A stretch of DNA of 64,000 nucleotides, taken from NCBI GenBank assembly GCA_963822955.1, contig CAWGJS010000001.1:930001-994000 (forward strand), written 5' to 3'. The DNA is from JAJYUU01 sp963822955 (GTDB lineage Bacteria > Actinomycetota > Actinomycetes > Streptosporangiales > Streptosporangiaceae). This document shows positions 43,325-51,162 of this stretch, piece after piece (the first letter of the stretch is position 1; every line of letters begins with the position of its first letter). The notes below the pieces were generated by a model. That model searched no databases, was not told where the DNA came from, and saw only the letters and a list, made by a program, of their open reading frames with translations. The position numbers were made by a program, and so were the translations under genes.

Positions 43325-45421
43325 ATGCCAGCTGACCGTACGGCGGCGCCCAAGCGCCGCCTTCGCCTTGGCGTGGATACCGGCGGCACCTTCACCGACG
43401 TGGTGGCCTTCGACGAGATCACCGGTGAGCTGGCGGTGACGAAGACGCCGTCGACACCCGCAGACCCGGCGCAGGGCTTCATGACCGGGCTGGCGAAGAT
43501 CCTCGGGCTGCTCGCGGCGGAACCGGCCGAGATCGCCTCCGTCAGCCACGGCACGACGATCGCGACTAACCAGCTGCTGTCCGGCGATATCGGCGAGCTC
43601 GGATTCGTCACCACCGAGGGCTACGAGTTCATGCTGGAAATCGCCCGGCAGTCCGTGCCCGATGGCTACGGCAACTCCTATTTCTGGGTCAAGCCAGACC
43701 GGATCGTGCCGCCGGACCTGGTGAAGGCCGTGGCGGGCCGGATGGATCACACCGGCGCGGAGCTGCGCCCGTTCGATGAGGCGCAGGCAACTGCGGCGGC
43801 CCGGTGGTTCCGCGATCGCGGCATCAACGCGCTCGGCGTATCGTTCCTGCACTCCTATGCCAACTCCGAGCACGAGGAGCGGATGGCCAGGGTACTGGCC
43901 CGCGAGCATCCGGGTGCGGTGGTATCGCTGTCGTCGCAGGTCCTGCCCGAGTACCGGGAGTACGAGCGATCGATGACCACGCTGATTGATGCCGCCGTCA
44001 AGCCGCGCGTGTCGCGGTACCTATCGGCTGTCGAGCAGCAGCTGGCAGCCGTGCGCGCTGACCCGATCCCGCTGCACGTCATGACCTCGAATGGCGGGGT
44101 GGCCACTGCCGCGGAAGTCATCGGCCGGCCGATCGCGACGGTGCTGAGCGGTCCGGCCGCGGGCGCCGTCGGCGCCGCGATGATCGCGCAGAACGCGGGC
44201 ATCACCTCGGTTTTGACGTGTGACGGCGGCGGCACCTCGACCGACGTGGCGGTCGTCGTCGGCGGCGAGCCCGCGCTGACGACCGAGGGCTCCGTGGGCG
44301 CGCACCCCTCGAAGATCCCGATGGTGGACGTCGTGACCGTCGGCGCGGGCGGCGGGTCGGTCGCCTGGGTGTCGCCAGAGGGCTCGCTGAAGGTCGGGCC
44401 GCGGTCGGCGGGCGCTGATCCCGGCCCGCTGTGCTACGGCACGGGCGGCCGCGACGTTACCGTCACCGACGCCCACCTCGTGCTCGGCCGGATCCCGCCG
44501 CATCTGCTCGGCGGGGAGATCCCGCTGGACGCCGACGCTGCGCGCTCCGGGCTGGCCGACCTCGCCGCGAAGCTCGGCATGCCGGCGGACGAGTGCGCAG
44601 CCGGGATCCTGGAGGTCTCGGCCTGGAACCAGGCCAACGCGGTGCGCCAGATCACGGTCAGGCGCGGCCTCGACGTGCGCGACTTCACCCTGGTGACGTT
44701 CGGCGGATCCGGGTCGCTGCTAGTCTGCCCGCTGATCGAGATCCTCGGCGTGCGTGGCGTGCTGGTGCCGCGCAACCCCGGCAACGTCTCGGCTTTCGGG
44801 CTGCTGACCGTCGACGTCCGCACGGACTACGTGCGCACGAGCGTGGCGCGGCAGTCCGAGCTGGACCACGCCGCGATCGAGGCAAGCTACGCCGGGCTCG
44901 CGGCGCGTGCACACGATGCCCTGACCGCGCAGGGCTTCGCGGCGGACACCCACCGGCTGATCCGGACCGCCGACCTGCGCTATTACGGACAGGCTTTCGA
45001 GGTACGCGTGCCGGTGACCGCTGACCCGGTGGGACCGGCAGTGGCCGAGGCGGCAGCAGCGGACTTCCACGCGGCGCACCGCGCACTGTACGGGTACGAC
45101 TTCCGCGCCGACCCCAGGCAGCAGGTCGAGTGGGTGAACCTTCGGGTCACCGGGATCGGCCCGATCCGGCGGCCGCAGCTGGCCCCGGTGGCGGGCGGGG
45201 ATGGCGACGCTAGGCGAGCAGTGACCGGCCGGCGGCCAGTGGTGTTCGCGCGGGCCGCCGGGCCGGTCGATACCGCGATTTTCTGGCGGTCCGCGCTCGC
45301 AGCAGGAGACGAGGTAGCCGGTCCCGCGATCATCGAGGAGTACGGCGCGACGATCCCGCTGCATCCCGGGTTCGCCGCGCGCGTCGACGGGTTCGGCAAC
45401 TTGCTGGTCGGGCCAGCATGA
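43325..45421 (+). CDS. Hydantoinase/oxoprolinase subunit A (HyuA)
   Basis: A 698-residue ATP-dependent hydantoinase/oxoprolinase A subunit of the actin-like ATPase fold. Phosphate-1 motif LGVDTGGTFTDVV, VSHGTTIATNQLL, ISSVLTCDGGGTSTDVAVV-type phosphate-2 segment and VGAGGGSVAWV are present, and the C-terminal domain has NPGNVSAFGLLTVDVR. With subunit B it hydrolyses cyclic amides at the cost of ATP (hydantoins, 5-oxoproline, or related rings). Three bases separate it from the hydroxylase large subunit and its stop overlaps the B subunit start. Confidence 0.9.
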   Translation: MPADRTAAPKRRLRLGVDTGGTFTDVVAFDEITGELAVTKTPSTPADPAQGFMTGLAKILGLLAAEPAEIASVSHGTTIATNQLLSGDIGELGFVTTEGYEFMLEIARQSVPDGYGNSYFWVKPDRIVPPDLVKAVAGRMDHTGAELRPFDEAQATAAARWFRDRGINALGVSFLHSYANSEHEERMARVLAREHPGAVVSLSSQVLPEYREYERSMTTLIDAAVKPRVSRYLSAVEQQLAAVRADPIPLHVMTSNGGVATAAEVIGRPIATVLSGPAAGAVGAAMIAQNAGITSVLTCDGGGTSTDVAVVVGGEPALTTEGSVGAHPSKIPMVDVVTVGAGGGSVAWVSPEGSLKVGPRSAGADPGPLCYGTGGRDVTVTDAHLVLGRIPPHLLGGEIPLDADAARSGLADLAAKLGMPADECAAGILEVSAWNQANAVRQITVRRGLDVRDFTLVTFGGSGSLLVCPLIEILGVRGVLVPRNPGNVSAFGLLTVDVRTDYVRTSVARQSELDHAAIEASYAGLAARAHDALTAQGFAADTHRLIRTADLRYYGQAFEVRVPVTADPVGPAVAEAAAADFHAAHRALYGYDFRADPRQQVEWVNLRVTGIGPIRRPQLAPVAGGDGDARRAVTGRRPVVFARAAGPVDTAIFWRSALAAGDEVAGPAIIEEYGATIPLHPGFAARVDGFGNLLVGPA

Positions 45422-47339
45422 CGACACCCATGACGGCACCGACGCTCGTCACCGGCCCGCGCGGACCGGTAGACCCGGTGCTGCTGGAGATCGTTGCCGG
45501 CAGCCTCGCCGCCATCGAGAAGGAGGTCGAGACCGCGATCGGCCGCACATCGCGGTCTCCGATGATCAGGGATGCGCACGACTTCCGCGCCGGCATTCAC
45601 GACCGGCTGCTGCGCAAGCTCACCGGGCGCTCGTATAGCGCGCTTGTGCACCCCATCGCTCGCGACTTCCCGCTGGCGGGCATGCGGCCGGGCGACGTGT
45701 TCTTCCACAACGACGTGTACCTGTCCGAGGGCGGCATCGGGCACCTGCCGGACCTGTGCGTTACCGTGCCGGTCTTCGCGGCCGGCTAGGCACGGGCGCC
45801 GAGCCGGAGGTGGTCGCGTTCGTCCAGGCGTTCGGCCACCACGATGACATTGGCGGTGCGGTTCCCGGGTCGATGCCGAGTCACGCCACCAGCGTCTTCT
45901 CTGAGGGACTGATGGTTCCGCCGATCAGGCTGTGGGACGCGGGCGTGCCCAACCGGGCCGCCCTCACCATCATGACCCGCAACTCACGGATGCCCGACTC
46001 TCTCGCCGCCGACCTGGACGCGGAATGCTCCGCCTGCCTTATGGGCGCGCGCCGGCTATCAGAGCTGTTCGGACGCTACGGCCGGGCCGATGTCGAGGCC
46101 TGCTTCGATGAGATCGTCGCGAGCACCACGCGCACCTACCGGCAGGAGATCCTCTCCAAGATCCCGGCCGGGACCTGGACCTGGGAGGACTATGCCGAGC
46201 ACGACGGGGTCGACCCGCCGCGGCTGCATACCCAGCGGATCACGCTCACCAGGACCACGTCCGACGAGCCAGGCGGGCCGCGGCTCATCCTCGATTTCGC
46301 CGGGACCGGACCGCAGGCGAAGGGCCCGATCAATCACTGCGCGAACTACGCCGACGGCAACTTCCTCGCCAAGTGGCTCGCGCCGATCCTGCGCAACCTT
46401 GCGGACACGCCGGAGCGGATGGCCGAGCTGGACGTCAACGAGGGCGTCGTCGAGCTGATGGAGATGCGTTTCCCGCCGCCCGGCACGCTGCTCACCCCGG
46501 TGTTCCCCGCCCCGACGAACGCGCGCACGTTCGTGATCCTGCGCCTGCTCGGCGTGTTCGCGGGCGTGCTGGCCAAGGCCGTCGGCGGGCAGATGCCCGC
46601 CGACCAGGAGACGATCCGCTACACCGGCGTCTACGGGCAGACCGCGGACGGTGAGCCTTACCTCATGCGCGAAGTGCTCGGCGGCGGGTCCGGCGGCCGC
46701 TACTACGCCGACGGCGAGGACACCATCCATGTGGTGCCCGACTCGCAGAACCTGCCTGCCGAGTTCACCGAGGCCCGTTTCCCGCTGCTGGTGGAGAGGC
46801 TGGGCCTGGCGGTGGACTCCGGCGGGCCCGGCAAGTTCCGCGGCGGACTCGGCTACGAGAAAGTCCTGCGGATGCGCGCGGACGGCTATTTCATGTCGAT
46901 CGCCGACCGCTCCATCCTGTCCTGCTGGGGCGTGAACGGCGGCCGGGCCGGACGCCCGTTCCAGGTAACGGTCGATCCCGGCGGCCCGGCCGAGCGCGAG
47001 GTCGACGCGCTGGCCGACGGAGAGTTGGTGCCGGCCGGCACGGTGATCCGGATCAGGACCACGGGGGGCGGGGGCTGGGGCGACCCGCTCGAGCGTGACC
47101 CGGCGCTGGTAGCACGCGACGTCCGGTGGGGCAAGGTGTCCCGCCCAGCCGCGGCCGCGGACTATGGCGTGGTGCTGACCGGACCGCCCGACGACCTGGT
47201 AGCGGACGACACGGCGACGCGCGCCTTGCGTGGCAGCCAGCGCGCCGGGCGGCGCGACGCACCGCCTTTCTTCGACCGGGGGCCCGGCTTCAGCCTGCTG
47301 GCCGGCGGACTGACGGCAGCTGACGTGGACTGGCTGTGA
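45418..47339 (+). pseudogene. Hydantoinase/oxoprolinase subunit B (HyuB), one-base frameshift
   Basis: The B subunit of the ATP-dependent hydantoinase. The N-terminal frame from ATG 45418 includes SRSPMIRDAHDFRAGIHDR, PGDVFFHNDVYLSEGGIGHL and stops at an in-frame TAG (45787-45789) after VPVFAAG. One frame over, the protein continues with GTGAEPEVVAFVQAFGHHDD, IGGAVPGSMPSHATSVFSEG, then GPINHCANYADGNFLA and TTGGGGWGDPLERDP to 47339. A single missing base at about 45784-45787 explains the break; corrected length is 640 residues. The carbamate kinase start overlaps its stop. As written, only 123 residues of it would be made. Confidence 0.87.
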
Positions 47340-48265
47340 CAGTCCTGATCGCGCTCGGCGGCAATGCGATGACGGCGCCAGATGGCAGCGCCCGGCCGGA
47401 GGATCAGCGTGTGGCCATCGGCGTCGCAGCGGAGTCGGTTGCCGATATCGTGGCGGCCGGCAACCCGGTCGTGCTCACGCATGGCAACGGCCCGCAAGTC
47501 GGCAACCTGCTGGTCAAGAACGAGATCGCGGCTGCCGTTGTCCCGCCAGTGCCGCTCGACTGGTGCGGCGCGCAGACGCAGGGAACGATCGGCGTCCTCC
47601 TGCTCAACGCGCTCGACGCCGCGCTCGCCAGGCGCGATGTCAACTCGCGGACGGCAGTGGTGATATCGCGGACGCTCGTCAACCCCGACGATCGCGGGTT
47701 CGCCGACCCGACGAAGCCGATCGGCCGGTACCTGTCGGCCGCCGAGGCCGCCGACCTGATCGCGCATGGCCAGACCTGGCGCGATTTCGGGTCACGAGGC
47801 TGGCGGCGGGTCGTCGCGTCGCCCGAGCCGCTGGCGTGCCTGGATGCAGCCACCACCGCGGCCCTGCTCGCCGCGGGATTCGTCGTGGTCTGCGCGGGCG
47901 GCGGCGGCGTGCCCACCATCCGGGACGAGCGCGGCGAGCTGCAGGGGGTGGAGGCCGTGATCGACAAAGACCTGACCGCGGCCGTGCTAGCCCGGCAGCT
48001 CAGCGCCGATACGCTGATCATCGCCACGGACGTCGACGCGGTGATCGAGGGCTGGGGCACCGCCGCCGCTCGCCCGATCGGGGAGATCGCGGTCGCCCGG
48101 ATGCGCGCTCTCGCCGGCGACGGGCATTTCCCGGCCGGCAGCATGGGCCCTAAGGTCGAGGCTGCCTGCCGGTTCGCCGAGACCGGGCGCCGGGCGATCA
48201 TCACGTCCTTGCACCACATCGCGGACGCTCTGGCCGGAAAGGCTGGCACTGCCGTTGTCCCGTGA
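47336..48265 (+). CDS. arcC: Carbamate kinase
   Basis: A 309-residue amino-acid-kinase-fold enzyme. It has VLIALGGNAM, NPVVLTHGNGPQVGNLLVKN, VVVCAGGGGVPTIRDERGEL, VEAVIDKDLTAAVLARQL and GSMGPKVEAACRFAE, all typical of carbamate kinase. It uses carbamoyl phosphate and ADP to make ATP, CO2 and ammonia when acting catabolically. No arginine deiminase or ornithine transcarbamylase is nearby, so its carbamoyl phosphate probably comes from the AllFGH-like complex in this cluster. It starts at GTG 47336, overlapping hyuB. Confidence 0.92.
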   Translation: MTVLIALGGNAMTAPDGSARPEDQRVAIGVAAESVADIVAAGNPVVLTHGNGPQVGNLLVKNEIAAAVVPPVPLDWCGAQTQGTIGVLLLNALDAALARRDVNSRTAVVISRTLVNPDDRGFADPTKPIGRYLSAAEAADLIAHGQTWRDFGSRGWRRVVASPEPLACLDAATTAALLAAGFVVVCAGGGGVPTIRDERGELQGVEAVIDKDLTAAVLARQLSADTLIIATDVDAVIEGWGTAAARPIGEIAVARMRALAGDGHFPAGSMGPKVEAACRFAETGRRAIITSLHHIADALAGKAGTAVVP

Positions 48266-48295
48266 GCCGACCCAGCTAGCCCAGGAGGTAGATCC

Positions 48296-49414
48296 GTGCC
48301 CGAGCCGATCGAGGTACGCAAGGTTCCATTGCATCATGTGTCTGACGCCAGCGAGCTGACCAAGCTCATCGACGCCGGCGTGCTAGAGGCGGACCGGGTC
48401 GTCGCGGTGATCGGCAAGACCGAGGGGAACGGCGGGGTCAACGACTACACCCGGATCCTGGCCGATCGCGCCTTCCGGGAAGTGCTGGTGGCCAAGGGCA
48501 GCCGCGGCGCCGACGCGGTCGCGCAAGTGCCGATCGTGTGGTCCGGCGGCACCGACGGGGTGCTCAGCCCGCACGCCACGATCTTCGCCACGCTGCCGCC
48601 GGACGCGGCAGACGTGACCGGCGAACCGCGGCTGTCGGTCGGGTTCGCGATGAGCGAGCCGCTGCTGCCCGAGGACATCGGCCGGACTGCAATGATCACC
48701 AAAGTTGCGGAGGCCGTGCGGGCGGCGATGGCACAGGCGGGCATCAGCGACCCGGCGGACGTGCACTATGTGCAGACGAAGACGCCGCTGCTGACGATCC
48801 AGACGATCCGGGACGCGGCGAGCCGCGGGCAGAGCGTGTGGACCGAGAACACCGGCGAGTCCATGGACGTGTCCAACGGCACCGCCGCTCTCGGCATCGC
48901 CGTCGCGCTCGGCGAGATTCCGATGCCTGCCGACAGCGACGTCATGCATAGCCGCGCGCTGGGTTCCGCGGTGGCGTCCTGCTCCTCCGGCGTCGAGCTC
49001 GACAGGGCGCAGGTAGTCGTAGCCGGGAACGTGCGCGGGATCGGCGGACGGTACCGCATCGGTCACTCGGTCATGGCGGACGCACTGGATGCCGACGGCA
49101 TCTGGGCAGCGATCAGGAGCGCCGGGCTGGCGCTGCCGGACCGGCCGCACCCGAGCGACCTGGACGGCAGGCTGGTCAACGTGTTCCTCAAGTGCGAGGC
49201 CAGTCAGGACGGGCGGGTCCGGGGGCGGCGTAACGCGATGCTGGACGACTCCGACGTGCACTGGCACCGGCAGATCAAGGCGTGCGTTGGCGGCGTCGCG
49301 GCGGCCGTGACGGGCGACCCTGCCGTGTTCGTCTCGGTGTCAGCAGCGCATCAGGGACCTGACGGCGGCGGGCCGGTCGCCGCCATCGTCGATCTCGGTC
49401 ACAGGCCGGCGTAG
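48296..49414 (+). CDS. Ring-opening amidohydrolase, barbiturase/cyanuric acid hydrolase family
   Basis: A 372-residue member of the AtzD/TrzD/barbiturase family, a toblerone fold with three repeats each giving a Ser-Lys pair. Seen here are VVAVIGKTEGNGGVNDYTRI, IVWSGGTDGVLSPHATIF, DVHYVQTKTPLLTIQTI, LGSAVASCSSGVELDRAQVV and FVSVSAAHQGPDGGGPVAAI. Members open barbiturate to ureidomalonate or cyanurate to carboxybiuret; pyrimidine-rich context favours barbiturase. The GTG at 48296 has a perfect AGGAGGT six bases upstream. Its 3' end overlaps the convergent psuG by 16 bases. Confidence 0.88.
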   Translation: MPEPIEVRKVPLHHVSDASELTKLIDAGVLEADRVVAVIGKTEGNGGVNDYTRILADRAFREVLVAKGSRGADAVAQVPIVWSGGTDGVLSPHATIFATLPPDAADVTGEPRLSVGFAMSEPLLPEDIGRTAMITKVAEAVRAAMAQAGISDPADVHYVQTKTPLLTIQTIRDAASRGQSVWTENTGESMDVSNGTAALGIAVALGEIPMPADSDVMHSRALGSAVASCSSGVELDRAQVVVAGNVRGIGGRYRIGHSVMADALDADGIWAAIRSAGLALPDRPHPSDLDGRLVNVFLKCEASQDGRVRGRRNAMLDDSDVHWHRQIKACVGGVAAAVTGDPAVFVSVSAAHQGPDGGGPVAAIVDLGHRPA

Positions 49415-50298
49415 GCGACCGCGACCCGCGCGGCAAGCTCGGCGTTATCGGCGATCAGGCGCCGGTTGACCTGTACGCTGCGGCCGCCGCTGAGCTCCTC
49501 GACAGCTGCCAGCACGGCCGGCGTCACTGCCTGGCCGGTCACGCCCGCGCGGCGCGCCTGCTCCACCGCCTCCGTCACGAGAGCCTCAAGATCAAGGCCG
49601 CCGGCCGGCGGGCGGGCCAGGATGAGCCCGCCGGAGGGAACGAGCTGCCAGTGCATCGCCGCGATCTGGGCGGCCTCGGCCGCCCGCGCGACGGTCGCCG
49701 AGACCGGGGGTCCGCCGTCGGCGCTGTAGAACATCGGCAGCGTCGGGGTCTGCCAGCCGAGGACCGGGATTCCCAGCGTCTCCAGCAGCTCGGCAGTCGC
49801 GCTGACGTCCAGGATCGACTTGGCGCCCGAGCAGACCACCACCGCCGGCGTCCGCGCGAGCTGCGGGAGGTCAGCGGAGATATCCAGAGTCTCGGCAAAG
49901 CCGCGGTGAACGCCGCCGATGCCGCCGGTGCCGACGAACCGGATGCCGACCGCACGGCTGACCGCGAGCGTGCCGCCGACGGTTGTCGACCCCAGCGCGC
50001 CCTGGACCACGCAGGCGGCAAGATCGCGCGCGCCTACCTTCCGTGCGCCCTGGCCGGCGTCAGCGAAGCGCTTCAGCTCGTCGGCGTCCAGTCCGACCCG
50101 CACCGCACCGTCAATGACACCAATCGTGGCAGGCGTCGCGCCAGCGGCCCTGACCCGCTGCTCCGACTCGAGCGCGGCCTCAAGCCCGCGGCCGGCCGAG
50201 AACCCGTGCGACACCAGCGTCGTCTCGAGCGCGACCACTGGGCGGCCAGCGCTGAGCGCATCGGCGATCTCAGCCGTCACCTGCGGCGCACCGGTCAC
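49399..50298 (-). CDS. psuG: Pseudouridine-5'-phosphate glycosidase
   Basis: A 299-residue enzyme that reversibly splits pseudouridine 5'-phosphate into uracil and ribose 5-phosphate. Motifs are PVVALETTLVSHGFSAGRGL, ATIGVIDGAVRVGL, GARKVGARDLAACV, VGTGGIGGVHRGFAETLDIS, ADLPQLARTPAVVVCSGAKS and NAELAARVAVAY. The GTG at 50298 overlaps the kinase stop (GTGA). It delivers uracil inside the cell, which links it to the oxidative pyrimidine genes that converge on it. Confidence 0.92.
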   Translation of the reverse strand: MTGAPQVTAEIADALSAGRPVVALETTLVSHGFSAGRGLEAALESEQRVRAAGATPATIGVIDGAVRVGLDADELKRFADAGQGARKVGARDLAACVVQGALGSTTVGGTLAVSRAVGIRFVGTGGIGGVHRGFAETLDISADLPQLARTPAVVVCSGAKSILDVSATAELLETLGIPVLGWQTPTLPMFYSADGGPPVSATVARAAEAAQIAAMHWQLVPSGGLILARPPAGGLDLEALVTEAVEQARRAGVTGQAVTPAVLAAVEELSGGRSVQVNRRLIADNAELAARVAVAYAGL

Positions 50299-51131
50299 GG
50301 CATGGCCCCCATCTTCGCTACCGCCCGGGCCGCTGCGGCCAGGCCAAGTTCGACTCCGCCGACCAGATAACCGGCCGCGAAAGCATCGCCCGCCCCGGTT
50401 GAGTCAACCGGAGCGGTGGACACGGCCGGGAAATGCCTCCCGTCGATGCGGATGCCTTCGGCGCCCAGCTTAACGATGAGAACCCCGGCGCCGACCAGTC
50501 CGCCGCCCTGCGCGCCGCCAAGGAGCGCGGCTTCGGCCTCGGTCCCGAACACGACCTCGGAACCGAGCGAGACGATGAGCTCGCGGAAGCTCGCCACCCC
50601 GTACGACTCGATCATGGCTGTCGACGACAAGTCGATGGCCAGGCGCACCGATCGCTGGATCGCAGCGTGCGCCATCGCGATGGCTGCTGTGCGCATCGGC
50701 TCCCTGGCCAGTGCGTAACCGCTCAGGTACAGCCACTCGCAGCCGTCGAGCCAGTGCGGCCTGACCGCGGCCGCAGTCAGCCCCGCGCCGACGCCGCGGT
50801 CAGTCAGCATGGACCGCTGCCGGCCGCCGGTCGACAGTGAGACCACGACACCGGTGTTCCCCTGAACTATCGGGCCGACAAGCTCCACGCCGCGACGCGC
50901 AAGCTCGGCGCTGACGATCTCGGCGCCAAGATCGGTCCCGCGCGCGGCGATCAGCCTGGTGCGCCCGCCCAGCTCGACGGCCCAGGCTGCAACGTTCGCG
51001 GCCTGCCCGCCCAGGCCGAAACTCGTCGCTGCCGGCGTATCGGTTTCCAGGCGCAGCGGGCCTGACATCCGGACCACCACATCGAGATGCGCATCGCCGA
51101 GAAGGCAGATCATCGCATCAGTGTCGCGCAC
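50295..51131 (-). CDS. psuK: PfkB-family kinase, probable pseudouridine kinase
   Basis: A 278-residue ribokinase-like sugar kinase. It has GGQAANVAAWAVELGGRTRL near the N-terminus, and the PfkB signature STAPVDSTGAGDAFAAGYLV with the catalytic Asp in GAGDAF. Overlap with psuG makes pseudouridine the likely substrate, giving pseudouridine 5'-phosphate. I list the GTG at 51131; an in-frame ATG at 51113 (MICLLGDAHLDVVV) is also possible because neither has a strong ribosome-binding site. Confidence 0.85.
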   Translation of the reverse strand: MRDTDAMICLLGDAHLDVVVRMSGPLRLETDTPAATSFGLGGQAANVAAWAVELGGRTRLIAARGTDLGAEIVSAELARRGVELVGPIVQGNTGVVVSLSTGGRQRSMLTDRGVGAGLTAAAVRPHWLDGCEWLYLSGYALAREPMRTAAIAMAHAAIQRSVRLAIDLSSTAMIESYGVASFRELIVSLGSEVVFGTEAEAALLGGAQGGGLVGAGVLIVKLGAEGIRIDGRHFPAVSTAPVDSTGAGDAFAAGYLVGGVELGLAAAARAVAKMGAMP

Positions 51132-51162
51132 TCATCGTCCGTGGCCCCGCAGCCAGCGAGCG

